Shown: piece by piece, positions 39,040-48,066 of the stretch
Layout: every line of letters begins with the position of its first letter
How positions within the stretch are numbered: position 1 is the first letter of the stretch
NCBI GenBank assembly: GCA_036774405.1
Contig: DAIPBO010000003.1
Location: 62,001-126,000 of the forward strand
Origin: JAAYDS01 sp012729155
GTDB lineage: Bacteria; Chloroflexota; Anaerolineae; UBA1429
Direction: 5' to 3'
DNA: 64,000 nucleotides
Notes under the pieces: generated by a model
What the model was told of the DNA's origin: nothing
Databases searched by the model: none
The model's input: only the letters and a program-made list of their open reading frames with translations
Program-made: the position numbers and the translations under genes

Positions 39040-41637
39040 CTAGAGCAGGTCGACCAGCAACCGCTCTTGCGCCTGATAGAGCAAGAGCGTCAGCGCATCG
39101 AGGTCGCCCGCGAACGACGGGTTGGTCTCGAGCGCGGCGGCCGCCTCGCCCAGGGCGCCCACAGGGTAGCCCCAGACCTCGGGCCTGGCGACCTGTCGCA
39201 GCAGCGCGCTCAAGCCGCTACGAGCGGCGGTCGCATCGGCGGCGGCGCCGCCATGCACGGCCGCATGCAGCTCCATCAGCTCCTGAGCGGCGTCTGCGAG
39301 GGCGCCAAAATCGTCATTGCCCAGGTCGAGCCCGACGCGGCGCAGCACCTCGACGCGCGTGAGCAGCTCGCGCAGGGTAAAGATGCGGCTGACGACGTTG
39401 ATCTGGAAGGTGATGCCGCCCACAGGCTGGCCCTCATCGTTGAACTGCACCAGCTCAAAGGTGTAGGTGTCTCCCACATTGGCGTTGGCTGGCGCGGTGA
39501 TGCTGATGCCGGCCACCTCGCGGGTGCCCTTGGCCACCGGCAGCGTAAAGCGGGTGACCTTGGCCGTGGGCAGTGGCATGAACAGGCGCCCCGCTCGCTC
39601 GGTGACGGGGGCGGCCTCTTCTTGGACCTCTGCAACTGGCAGCGGCGCGGGGGCTGGCCGTTCGCTGATGACGCTGCCCGCTGCGAGGTGAAAGCCGAGG
39701 TCTTGCAGCTCGCCATCGAGGTAGAGCTCGACGTCCGTGTCGTTGAGCAGCTTGAGCGAGATGACGCCACCCTCGCCGGGCGCAGTGGCCTCGTCTGCAC
39801 GGGGCAGCAGGCCGGTGATGAGGCGCGGCTCGATGGGTGGCACCGCGATAGGCCGCTCGACGACCACCGGCTGCGCGATGATCCGCGGGCGCAACAGGCG
39901 GTTCTTGAACTGCAGCGACACTTTGGCGGTGGCGGGCATCTCGATGCGCCTGATCTCAAAGTTGGGCTGCAGGCTGGTGACGTTCTGCAAGACGATCGGC
40001 AGCACCAGCGTCTGCGAGGGCGCGATATAGTCGATGACCATGTTCTTTTGGGCCAGGTTGTTGGTATCCCACACGTGGCTGCCGGCGGGCACGGGCGCCT
40101 CTTGGGCGGTGCTGACGTGCACCAGCAGGCAGGGGTGCCAGGTGGATGGTGGGATCTGTGCCTGGCGCAGGCGAACATGGCTGATGGCCGACGCGCCTGG
40201 CGTGAGCGAAAAGACAGTGGGGCAGGGCGTGTCGTTGGCGGTGATCAGGTTGGTATAGTCGGTTGGGAAGACGAACTCGGTGCCGGTAAAGTTGGCGATG
40301 TAAAAGCGCGTGCGTACGACCTCGGCCGACACCGCGCCAAAGTTGCGGACCTTGGCATAGATAAAGTTGTCCTGGTTGCTCTTGGGGCTCTGGTGCACCT
40401 GCGTCGCCTCGCCATCGTTGGCGTTACGCACCCAGAGATCGGCGTTGTTGTAGAACGGCGCGCCGGGGTTGATGCCGACGTCGGTGGCGTAGGTGCCTGG
40501 GGCCAGGTCGATGGGGTCAGGAACGCCGTCGGCATCGCTATCGCGCCAGCCCAGCTGCCCTGCCGACCACTGACACATGTTGTAGGTGTTGGCCTTCATG
40601 AGGCAGTCGATAGAGGCGGGGTTGCCGTTGGCGCAGTTGTTGTTGGCCACGCCCAGGTAGCCCCAGGCGCCGCCCAGGGTGCAGCCGCTCGAGGCGTACT
40701 CGTCGGCGGCGCCAAAGATGTGGCCCGTCTCGTGGGCGAACACGCGGTCGATCTGGTTAGGGCCCCAGCCGTCGTTCGAGTATTGCATGACCACACGCGG
40801 GCCGCCCAGCGCCGCGTAGGCGAACCAGGGAGCGGCGTACTTTGTAAAGAAGGCCACATAGGCCCAGTCTGGGCCCGGGCACATGGCAGGCCAGGTGTGG
40901 GTGCGCAGGTCGTGCAGATAGTCGTACATGCCCGCCGAGCCGGCGGCGTAGCCCAGGGTGGCCATGGCGGGGTCGCGCCACTGGGCCTCGTTGGCCACGG
41001 CGGCGGGGGCCAGGGCCAGGGTGACGGTGTGGACGTCAAAGACAAAGTTGAGGTTGGCGCCGGCGGGCGAGAGGTCGATGAGGTGTGTGGTGCCCTCTTG
41101 CACCTCGGCCACGACGGTGGTGCGCTCGGCCGCCGTAAAGGCAGCGGTGCTGCCCGCGGGGCCATCGACGATGATGACGCCCACGGCCACGGCGCCGATC
41201 ATGTAGCGGCTGGTGTTGACGGGCGCGGCCTTGGCCGTCTGTTCAGACATGGCCAGGGGCGCGCCGGCATCTTCCAACGGGATCACGTCACCGCCAGGCG
41301 CAGGCTGGTAATAGTCCCAGGGCGCGCCCTCGTCGGGGCGGGCAGCTTTTGAGGCCTGGTATTCATCTGACATGCGCAGGTTCCATGCTTCGAGGGCCAG
41401 GGCACCGGCCTCGTCGAGGCCCAGACGCTCTGGGTTGGCGATGGCTGCCGAGGTGACCTGTCGCACGCCTGGCTCGTCACGCAGGGCGCGTAACAGCGCA
41501 TCCTCGCCCGTGGCAAAGATCAGGTATGGGGGAAAGCGCATCATCACGCGGCCGTCTTGCGCCATGATGGCCCCCACCACGGCCTGATACTGCTCGGGGT
41601 GGGCCGACTTTTTCATGAGGACGATGAACTCGGACAT
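39040..41637 (-). CDS. Large zinc metalloprotease-like protein without a signal peptide
   Basis: An 865-residue protein. Residues 1-~60 resemble a short inhibitor/propeptide fold (FIVLMKKSAHPEQYQAVVG, VRQVTSAAIANPE). About 150-420 is the protease domain with HETGHIFGAADEY (H302, E303, H306 plus a downstream Asp), the extended metzincin-like H-E-x-x-H-x-x-G/A-x-x-D. Next comes a calcium-type DSDADGVPDP loop, then beta-rich domains and a C-terminal helical region. ATG 41637 has GGGGAG upstream. No Sec or Tat signal is visible despite an extracellular-looking build, so it may leave by another route or act inside. Own promoter region with tandem repeats. Confidence 0.75.
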   Translation of the reverse strand: MSEFIVLMKKSAHPEQYQAVVGAIMAQDGRVMMRFPPYLIFATGEDALLRALRDEPGVRQVTSAAIANPERLGLDEAGALALEAWNLRMSDEYQASKAARPDEGAPWDYYQPAPGGDVIPLEDAGAPLAMSEQTAKAAPVNTSRYMIGAVAVGVIIVDGPAGSTAAFTAAERTTVVAEVQEGTTHLIDLSPAGANLNFVFDVHTVTLALAPAAVANEAQWRDPAMATLGYAAGSAGMYDYLHDLRTHTWPAMCPGPDWAYVAFFTKYAAPWFAYAALGGPRVVMQYSNDGWGPNQIDRVFAHETGHIFGAADEYASSGCTLGGAWGYLGVANNNCANGNPASIDCLMKANTYNMCQWSAGQLGWRDSDADGVPDPIDLAPGTYATDVGINPGAPFYNNADLWVRNANDGEATQVHQSPKSNQDNFIYAKVRNFGAVSAEVVRTRFYIANFTGTEFVFPTDYTNLITANDTPCPTVFSLTPGASAISHVRLRQAQIPPSTWHPCLLVHVSTAQEAPVPAGSHVWDTNNLAQKNMVIDYIAPSQTLVLPIVLQNVTSLQPNFEIRRIEMPATAKVSLQFKNRLLRPRIIAQPVVVERPIAVPPIEPRLITGLLPRADEATAPGEGGVISLKLLNDTDVELYLDGELQDLGFHLAAGSVISERPAPAPLPVAEVQEEAAPVTERAGRLFMPLPTAKVTRFTLPVAKGTREVAGISITAPANANVGDTYTFELVQFNDEGQPVGGITFQINVVSRIFTLRELLTRVEVLRRVGLDLGNDDFGALADAAQELMELHAAVHGGAAADATAARSGLSALLRQVARPEVWGYPVGALGEAAAALETNPSFAGDLDALTLLLYQAQERLLVDLL

Positions 41638-41720
41638 GGCTCCCCCTGGGCGCACGGGGCTATCGACGATCGCGTCGCGGGCAGAGTGCCCTGCCGTGCA
41701 CTCTGCATAGAGCGTAGCAG

Positions 41721-41764
41721 GAGACTCTTAGCAAAGGCTCAAGAGACTCTTATGAAAGTCTCAA
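41721..41764 (-). promoter_or_regulatory. Two 22-bp direct repeats upstream of the metalloprotease gene
   Basis: Units at 41721-41742 and 41743-41764 differ at three positions; both start GAGACTCTTA and end CTCAA on the plus strand. On the coding strand each unit splits into two loosely similar 11-mers, so four sites lie on one helix face. This matches how OmpR/PhoB- or SARP-type activators bind. The stretch is AT-richer than its surroundings. Confidence 0.55.
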
Positions 41765-41777
41765 GGCGGCCGGGCGC

Positions 41778-43862
41778 CTATGCAGGGGGGCCGGGCATGG
41801 TCAAGGGCTCGAGCGCGGCCAGCTCGTTGAGGGGGATGTGGCAAAAGATGCCGTGACCGCCGTCGGTCTCGCGCCAGGGGGGCAACTCTCGCTGGCACAG
41901 GGCGCCCAGGCTGCGCGGGCAGCGCGTATGAAACGGGCAGCCCTGCGGACGGGTGGCCGGCAGCTCGCCGCTCAAGCGAATGCGCCTCGTCTTGATGGTG
42001 GGGTCTGGCGCGGGAATGGCAGACATGAGGGCCTCGGTGTAAGGGTGGTAGGGCGGGCCAAAGACCTGCTCTACAGGCCCCATCTCCATGATCATGCCGA
42101 GGTAGAGCACCATGACACGATGAGAGATGTGGCGGATGGCGCTCATATCATGCGAGATGAACAGGTACGAGACCTCTTCGTCTGCCTGCAGGTCGTTGAG
42201 CAGGTTGAGGATCTCGGCGCGCACCGAGACGTCTAGAGCCGAAGTGACCTCATCGGCCAGCACCACGTCGGGGTAGCCGGCCAGGGCACGGGCCACGGCC
42301 ACACGCTGCTTTTCGCCGCCGCTCAGTTCGGCGGGGCGCCGCGCCAGATAGTGCTCGCCCAGGCCCACACGGCCGAGCAGGTCGGCCACGCGTTGGCGAC
42401 GCTCGGCAGGGGTGCTATCACGATCGAGCACCTTCACGGCGCGCCGCATGATGGCGCCCACAGTGTGCCGTGGGTTTAGCGAAAGATCGGGGTTCTGAAA
42501 GACCATCTGTAGGCGGTGCAGTATCTGCTGGGAGCGTTTGCGGACCACCGGCGCGAGGGCGTCGTCGCCCATGACGAGTTCGCCCGCCGAGGGCCGCACC
42601 AGGCCGGCGATGCAGTTCAACAGTGTCGACTTGCCGCAGCCGCTCTCTCCTACAATGCCCAGCGTCTCGCCTTTGGCGAGCGTAAAGGAGACGTCTTCGA
42701 CAGCCGAGACGGGCCGACGAACGACGGGGCCAAAGAAGATGTGCTTGCGCGCCCGACGACCAAAGGCCTTGCTCAACCCGCGCCCCTGCAGCACGGGGCG
42801 GTCGTCGCTGGGGCCATTGTTGGATTGGCGAGCCAGGCGATCGAGTGGCCAGCCCTCTTCGCAGACCTGCTCGGCCCGCAGGCAGCGCGCCAGGTGCCCC
42901 TCTTCGCCTATGGGCCGCAGACTGGGGCGCTCTTGCCGGCAGCGCGGCTCTACAAAGGGGCAGCGTTCGGCAAAGAGACAGCCGATGGGCTGAGCAGAGG
43001 GAGAGGGTACACTGCCGGGGATGGTGCGTAGCCGTCGGTTGGCGCTCTGGCGGTCGATGCGCGGGATGCAGGCCAGCAGGCCGGCGGTGTAGGGAGCGGC
43101 CGGTGCTGCAAAGATCTCGCCAACTGCGCCCATCTCGACCAGTTCGCCAGCATACATAACGCCGATGCGGTCGGCGATCTGCGCTATGACGGCCAGGTTG
43201 TGGGTGATAAAGAGAATGCCGGCATTAACCTCTTGCTGCAGCTCTTGCACCAGGTCGAGGATGCGCGCCTCGGTGGTCACGTCGAGCCCCGTGGTAGGCT
43301 CGTCAAGGATCAGCAGGTCGGGGTTGGCGGCCAGGGCCATGGCGATCACGGCGCGTTGCTGTTGACCGCCGCTGAGTTGATGTGGATAGCGTGTCGCAGT
43401 GGCCTCTGGTGCAGGGATGCGCACCTGGCGCAGCAGTTCCAGGGTGCGCTGGCGGACGCCATCGGGGGCCAAGTCGGGGCGCCGCATGACGGCCTCGTCG
43501 ATCTGATCGCCGATGGTGTAGCTAGGGTTGAGGGTAGCCTGTGGGTCTTGATAGACCGTGGCTACGCGCCGCCCCCAGACCTCGCGCAAGGCCTCGCGAG
43601 AGGCGCCGAGCATCTCGATGGCGCCCTCGTCGGCGCCATCGGAGCCGCGCAGCACGATGCTGCCGGTCAGCTCTTGGGCGGCAGGGGCATCGCCCACCAG
43701 CACGCTGGCGAGGGTAGACTTGCCACAGCCCGATTCTCCGACGATACCGATGGTCTCGCCCACGTGAATGTCGAAAGATACGTCGCGCAGCGCCTGCACG
43801 CCGCCAGGGTAGCGCAACGAGAGATGACGGATCTGAACCTGAACAGGCTGGGTGTGATTCAT
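41778..43862 (-). CDS. Fused double ABC ATPase of a peptide-type importer (DppD-DppF fusion)
   Basis: A 694-residue protein with two complete ABC domains. Each has Walker A GESGCGKST, a signature (LSGGQQQR in the first, LSGGEKQR in the second) and a Walker B (LLILDEP, VVLADE). Each ends in the oligopeptide-family C-terminal extension with clustered Cys (CLFAERCPF, CPFHTRCPR) that typically bind an Fe-S cluster. The single-chain arrangement resembles GsiA/YejF. ATG 43862 has AAGGGAG upstream. Last gene of the operon binding protein-permease-permease-ATPase; it powers uptake of peptides or similar compounds. Confidence 0.92.
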   Translation of the reverse strand: MNHTQPVQVQIRHLSLRYPGGVQALRDVSFDIHVGETIGIVGESGCGKSTLASVLVGDAPAAQELTGSIVLRGSDGADEGAIEMLGASREALREVWGRRVATVYQDPQATLNPSYTIGDQIDEAVMRRPDLAPDGVRQRTLELLRQVRIPAPEATATRYPHQLSGGQQQRAVIAMALAANPDLLILDEPTTGLDVTTEARILDLVQELQQEVNAGILFITHNLAVIAQIADRIGVMYAGELVEMGAVGEIFAAPAAPYTAGLLACIPRIDRQSANRRLRTIPGSVPSPSAQPIGCLFAERCPFVEPRCRQERPSLRPIGEEGHLARCLRAEQVCEEGWPLDRLARQSNNGPSDDRPVLQGRGLSKAFGRRARKHIFFGPVVRRPVSAVEDVSFTLAKGETLGIVGESGCGKSTLLNCIAGLVRPSAGELVMGDDALAPVVRKRSQQILHRLQMVFQNPDLSLNPRHTVGAIMRRAVKVLDRDSTPAERRQRVADLLGRVGLGEHYLARRPAELSGGEKQRVAVARALAGYPDVVLADEVTSALDVSVRAEILNLLNDLQADEEVSYLFISHDMSAIRHISHRVMVLYLGMIMEMGPVEQVFGPPYHPYTEALMSAIPAPDPTIKTRRIRLSGELPATRPQGCPFHTRCPRSLGALCQRELPPWRETDGGHGIFCHIPLNELAALEPLTMPGPPA

Positions 43863-43872
43863 AGGCTCCCTT

Positions 43873-44787
43873 CTAGTCTGTGTGGGTGTGGGCTGGCAGG
43901 TCAACGAGGCGTTCGCGCAGGCCGTCAGCCACCAGGCTGATGGCGATGACGAGCAACGAGATGGCAACCACGGGTACAATGGCCATCCAGGGGGCCACCT
44001 GGATGTAATCGCGAGCGCGGCTGACCATCAGGCCCCAGTCGGGCTCGGGCTCTTGGACGCCCAGGCCCAGAAAGCCGAACGAGGCGGTGAGCAAGATGGC
44101 ATAGCTGGTGCGCACCGAGGCTTCGACGACGATGGGGCTCCAGATGTTGGGCAATATCTCGCGAAAGAGTATGTAGGCCGTCGATTCTCCGCGCAGACGC
44201 GCAGCCTGCACAAACTCGACGTTTCTGATGGCCAGCACGGCACTGCGCACCACGCGCGCCACCGTGGGGGTATACACAATGCCGATGCCCAGCACGATGG
44301 ATAGCCGCGAGGCGCCCAGGCGGGCCAGCAGCAACAGCGCCAACAGAATCGATGGCAGCGCCAGCAGGGCGTCGACGAGGCGCATGATGATCTCGTCGAG
44401 CCAGCCGCCCGCATAGCCGCTGATGAGGCCCACGAGCGTGCCACCCACCACGCCCAGCATGGCCGCCACCACCGAGGTGACCAGCACGCCGCGGGTGCCA
44501 TGGATCACGCGCGAGAGCAGGTCTCGCCCCATGTTGTCGGTGCCCAGCCAGAACCGGGCAGAGGGCGGCTGCATGCGCTCGGTGATGTGCACCTGGTTGG
44601 GCGGATAGGGCGCAATGACCTCGGCCAGCAGCGCAAAGGCCACGAACATGGCCACCACCAGCAGGGCAGCGATGGTCAGGCCGCTGAGCCCCGACAGGCG
44701 TCGGCGCGGTGAGGGCTCGGCGCTTGCCCGGGCTGTGGCGCCTCCAGGCGCGGCCAGATGTTGAACTACAGACATGGCTTTTTTCAC
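43873..44787 (-). CDS. DppC-type ABC transporter permease
   Basis: A 304-residue permease with six helices and the DppC N-terminal signature (APYPPNQ, WLGTDNMGRDLLSRVIHGTR). The ATPase-contact loop is AARLRGESTAYILFREILPN. The GTG at 44787 is chosen because it overlaps the preceding stop (GTGA) and has AAGGA ten bases upstream; an ATG at 44775 would be 22 bases from that site. Middle gene of the peptide-type ABC operon. Confidence 0.9.
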   Translation of the reverse strand: MKKAMSVVQHLAAPGGATARASAEPSPRRRLSGLSGLTIAALLVVAMFVAFALLAEVIAPYPPNQVHITERMQPPSARFWLGTDNMGRDLLSRVIHGTRGVLVTSVVAAMLGVVGGTLVGLISGYAGGWLDEIIMRLVDALLALPSILLALLLLARLGASRLSIVLGIGIVYTPTVARVVRSAVLAIRNVEFVQAARLRGESTAYILFREILPNIWSPIVVEASVRTSYAILLTASFGFLGLGVQEPEPDWGLMVSRARDYIQVAPWMAIVPVVAISLLVIAISLVADGLRERLVDLPAHTHTD

Positions 44788-45740
44788 GACAGTCGTATCC
44801 TTGGGTTCAGCAGGGCGTAGGCCACGTCGGCCATAAAGTTGGCCAGCAGCGTGATCACGGCGATGAGCAGCGTGGTGGCCTGCAGCAGAGGCAGGTCGTT
44901 GCGCTCGACGCCGGCCAACAGCAGCCGCGCCACGCCCGGGTAGGCGAAAAAGGTCTCGACGATCACCAGGCCGCCCATGAGCCAGCCCATGCTGTTGAAC
45001 ACCACCGTGATGGTGGGCAGCAGGGCGTTGCGCAGGGCATGCTTGAAGATGACCACGCGCCTGGGCAGGCCCTTGAGGCGTGCCGTGCGCACATAGGGCT
45101 GGTTCATCACGTCGATGACAGAGCCCCGCGTCATGCGCGCGATATAGGCCAGGATGGCCAGCGTGGCCGTCAGGGCCGGCAAGATGAGCCGATCGAGGTG
45201 CTCCCAGGGGGCAGCGTCGGCCTCCATCAGGCTCGACGGCGGCAGCCAGCCGAGCCAGGTGCTCAAGATCAGCGTGAGCGCCACGGCGCTGACGAACTCG
45301 GGCAACGAGAGCGCCGCCAGTGAGGTGATCGAGATGACGCGATCGACCAGTCGGCCGGCGAACACGCCCGCCAGCACCCCCAGCACAATGGCCAGGGGCA
45401 CACAGATAACAAAGCCGACGGCCCCCATAAAGAGCGAGTTGCGAATGCGCGTCATCAGCACCGCGGCAATGTCTCCACCGAGGTAGGGCGAGTAGCCCAG
45501 ATCGCCCCGCAGGGTGCCCGTCAGCCAGCGCACATAGCGTATATGAGCCGGTTGGTCGAGCCCCAGCCGTTCGCGCAGAACGGCCAGGGCCTCGGGGGTG
45601 GCATGTTGCCCCAGCATATACTGGGCCACGTCGGCAGGCATGGCCGCGACGATGCCAAAGATGGCGATGGTGACCAGAAACAGCGTCAGGAACATCAACC
45701 CAAACCGACGCACAACAAAGCGTAACCAACGAGGAAGCAT
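44784..45740 (-). CDS. DppB-type ABC transporter permease
   Basis: A 318-residue permease with six helices. It opens RFGLMFLTLFLVTIAIFGI, contains GDLGYSPYLGGDIAAVL and the ATPase-contact loop YVRTARLKGLPRRVVIFKHALRN split by a short helix, and ends near YALLNPRIRLS. Typical DppB length is 310-340. It follows the binding-protein gene by about 40 bp and couples to the DppC-type gene. Confidence 0.92.
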   Translation of the reverse strand: MLPRWLRFVVRRFGLMFLTLFLVTIAIFGIVAAMPADVAQYMLGQHATPEALAVLRERLGLDQPAHIRYVRWLTGTLRGDLGYSPYLGGDIAAVLMTRIRNSLFMGAVGFVICVPLAIVLGVLAGVFAGRLVDRVISITSLAALSLPEFVSAVALTLILSTWLGWLPPSSLMEADAAPWEHLDRLILPALTATLAILAYIARMTRGSVIDVMNQPYVRTARLKGLPRRVVIFKHALRNALLPTITVVFNSMGWLMGGLVIVETFFAYPGVARLLLAGVERNDLPLLQATTLLIAVITLLANFMADVAYALLNPRIRLS

Positions 45741-45778
45741 CTAGCGGCGCCCCCCTTTGGCAGCAGAGCAGGTGTGGC

Positions 45779-47461
45779 TCATGACAGCCACACCGGGCGC
45801 AGGTCAACCGAGTCGAGCGGGTGATACTGATAGCCGTGCACGTTCTGTCGCACAGCGCACGCCACCGGATGGTGCGCGTGGATGATCTGCCCACCCTCGG
45901 CGATGAGCTTGCGCTGCAGCTCGGCGTAGAGCGCCTGGCGACGTTCGGTGTCGGGCTCGGCCAGCGCTTGATCGAGCATGGCGTCAAAGTCAGCGTCGTG
46001 ATAGCGGGTCTCGTTCCACTGGGCATCGGTAGTGTAGGCGATGCGCAACTGCTCATCGGCCGTGGTGCGCGGCGACCAGCCGACGGTGCCAAATGACACC
46101 TCGAGCCACTTTTCGGCATAGTAGCGGTCGCTGGGCACGCCCTGCACGTTGACGGTGACGCCGGCCTGACGCGCCCAGTCGGCATAGGCCAGGCAGAACT
46201 CCATGACGGCGTACTGGTCGTTCATGGCCCACAGGTCTATCTCGAGGCCATCGCCGTAGCCGGCTTCTGCAAGCAGGCGACGCGCCTCCTCGAGGTCTTG
46301 TTGCCAGACGTCGGTCTCGAGGTGCAGCGGGTTGGTGGGGATGACGGGGTTGTCGTCGCTAACGTGATGCGGTATGCCCGCCCAGCTCAGCTCGGCCATG
46401 GCCTGTCGGTCGGGGATGAGCTTGAAGGCGCGCCGCACGCGTTCATCGGTAAAGGGCTCGACGTCGAGCCGCATAAAGATGTACTCTTTCTGTATGGGCG
46501 GCCCAAACAGCAGCGACAAATCTGGGTTGCCCTCGATGAGGCTCATGAGCGGCTCGGGCACGGCATCGACGGCATCGATGTCGCCCGCCTGCAGGGTGTT
46601 GACCAGCGTGGTGGCCTCGGGGATGGCGATCACCTCGACCTCGTCCAGATAGGGGCGCTCGGCGTCCCAGTAGTCCGGGTTGCGGCCAAAGACGATGCGA
46701 TCGGCGTTGGCATAGCGCTCGATCTGGAACGGGCCGGTGCCGCGTGGCTCGTTATTCACCTCGTCATCGGTCAGGTCGTAGGGCACGATCTTGGGCTGAA
46801 AGCCGGTGAGGCTGACGGGAAAGTCAGTGTTGGCTGCGACGAGCTGAAAGCGGACGGTGTGTTCGTCGACGGCAGACACCTCGGCGATGTTGCTCAAAAC
46901 GGGTCGGCCGGGCGAGCCAAAGTCTGGGTCGAGGATGCGCTCAAAGGTGTGCACCACGTCGTCGGCCACAAACTCTCGGCCATGGTGAAAGCGCACACCC
47001 TGGCGCAGGTCGAACTCCCAGACGGAGCCGCCTTCTTCGGCGCGCCAGTCGATGGCCAGGCGCGGCACCAGCTCGCCAAAGGTCTCGTCGATGTTGACGA
47101 GCGGCTCATAGATCCAGTTGGCAAAGGTGAGGGGCTGGCCGGTGCCCAGGGCGGGGTCCAGAAAGCCGTCTGGCTCGCGGGCCGTGCCCCAACGCAGGCG
47201 GCCTCCACGACGCGGGCCATCAGCGGGCGCGGCAGCCTGCTCGGCCGCCGCATCGCCCGCCGGCGCAGGCGCATCGCTCTCGTTGATCGGTTTGCTGGCG
47301 GGCTCCTGGCCAGATGGTGTCGGCTGTTCTTCGGAGGGCGCTGGGGCGCTACGGGTGCAGGCGGCCACGAGCAGCCCGCCTGTGGTCAGGCCGGCCAGTT
47401 TGAGCAGCGTGCGGCGCGAAAGGACAGTGGGCGCCTCTGATAAAGGGTTGCTGAAACGCAT
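45779..47461 (-). CDS. Peptide-type ABC transporter substrate-binding lipoprotein (Tat/lipobox signal)
   Basis: A 560-residue SBP_bac_5 family protein. The N-terminus has a twin-arginine motif SRRTLLK (R16, R17), a hydrophobic stretch and a lipobox LVAAC (Cys35), so export is probably by Tat followed by lipidation. A Pro/Ala/Glu-rich linker (~40-85) spans the wall. The binding domain then reads RRGGRLRWGTAREPDGFLDP, FDLRQGVRFHHGREFVADDV and so on. GAGGAG precedes ATG 47461. Peptides or nickel/opine-like ligands are possible. First gene of the operon. Confidence 0.9.
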   Translation of the reverse strand: MRFSNPLSEAPTVLSRRTLLKLAGLTTGGLLVAACTRSAPAPSEEQPTPSGQEPASKPINESDAPAPAGDAAAEQAAAPADGPRRGGRLRWGTAREPDGFLDPALGTGQPLTFANWIYEPLVNIDETFGELVPRLAIDWRAEEGGSVWEFDLRQGVRFHHGREFVADDVVHTFERILDPDFGSPGRPVLSNIAEVSAVDEHTVRFQLVAANTDFPVSLTGFQPKIVPYDLTDDEVNNEPRGTGPFQIERYANADRIVFGRNPDYWDAERPYLDEVEVIAIPEATTLVNTLQAGDIDAVDAVPEPLMSLIEGNPDLSLLFGPPIQKEYIFMRLDVEPFTDERVRRAFKLIPDRQAMAELSWAGIPHHVSDDNPVIPTNPLHLETDVWQQDLEEARRLLAEAGYGDGLEIDLWAMNDQYAVMEFCLAYADWARQAGVTVNVQGVPSDRYYAEKWLEVSFGTVGWSPRTTADEQLRIAYTTDAQWNETRYHDADFDAMLDQALAEPDTERRQALYAELQRKLIAEGGQIIHAHHPVACAVRQNVHGYQYHPLDSVDLRPVWLS

Positions 47462-47926
47462 AGACGTCTCCTCTCTACGGTGCCTCGGATGCAGGTACCA
47501 TGGCAGTGTCTCTCGAGCGGCCCGCGAGGGCGATGACGTGCACCGCACAGCAAAGCTCGCAGCGCTTGAGGACGGGCCGACCGCCAGAGGCGTGGCCAGA
47601 GATCGAGAGCGAGACGCCTTGAAGGCGTACAGCGGAACGGAGACGACAAGAGGGAGACGGGTGCGCGTTCGCGACATCGCGATGACCCGAGTCAGAGATC
47701 CCGTACTATGAGGCACCAGAGAACGTGTCAGCCGACCAGGGTGAGCATCGTTGCCGGTGGCCCTGGTGGCCTTCAACATAGCGGTGGAGCTGCCCTTGGA
47801 GGTTGCAGCGCCACTCATGACGTCAATCCAGAGCTGTTGCGATCTCGAGCAGGCCATAGCCTGGCAGGTGGTCGCCCAGGGCAGGTCTGACGGTCTATCC
47901 GAGAGACAGCTCAGAACCAAACCCTA
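47462..47926 (-). other. Long untranslated leader of the peptide-type ABC operon
   Basis: About 465 nt between the predicted start near 47926 and ATG 47461. A frame runs through it but has no ribosome site or protein-like composition, so I treat it as non-coding. CCAGGG/CCCTGG and ACGCCT/AGGCGT are the only clear stems; no known riboswitch was recognised. Confidence 0.45.
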
Positions 47927-47932
47927 TCTTTT

Positions 47933-47961
47933 AGGATAGTGGCGATGACCAAGCGTGTCAA
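47933..47961 (-). promoter_or_regulatory. Promoter of the peptide-type ABC operon
   Basis: Minus-strand TTGACA (47961-47956), 17-bp spacer, TATCCT (47938-47933). A small dyad CTATC-N6-GATAG overlaps the -10 and could be an operator. Confidence 0.75.
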
Positions 47962-48010
47962 GCCGGCGTCTTGTGGCTCGATGCGGCAGTGTATGGCGCC
48001 GAAACGGGCG

Positions 48011-48041
48011 TGCGCCCGCCCCTTGTGTGGAGGCGGGCGCA
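48011..48041. terminator. Terminator of the Na/Pi cotransporter gene
   Basis: TGCGCCCGCC / GGCGGGCGCA, 10-bp perfect stem with an 11-nt loop, just past the cotransporter stop on the minus strand. No T-tract. Confidence 0.65.
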
Positions 48042-48066
48042 AAGCTCTCGCTGGATACAAGCGTGA

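Noticed and set aside
39067..41352. 761-codon open frame antisense to the metalloprotease
   Set aside because: Repetitive Gly/His/Val/Asp composition typical of frame shadows; no domain recognised.
44788..46185. Upstream extension of the DppC-type permease through the DppB-type and binding-protein genes
   Set aside because: Shadow frame; GTG 44787 overlaps the DppB-type stop in the GTGA style used at other junctions of this window.
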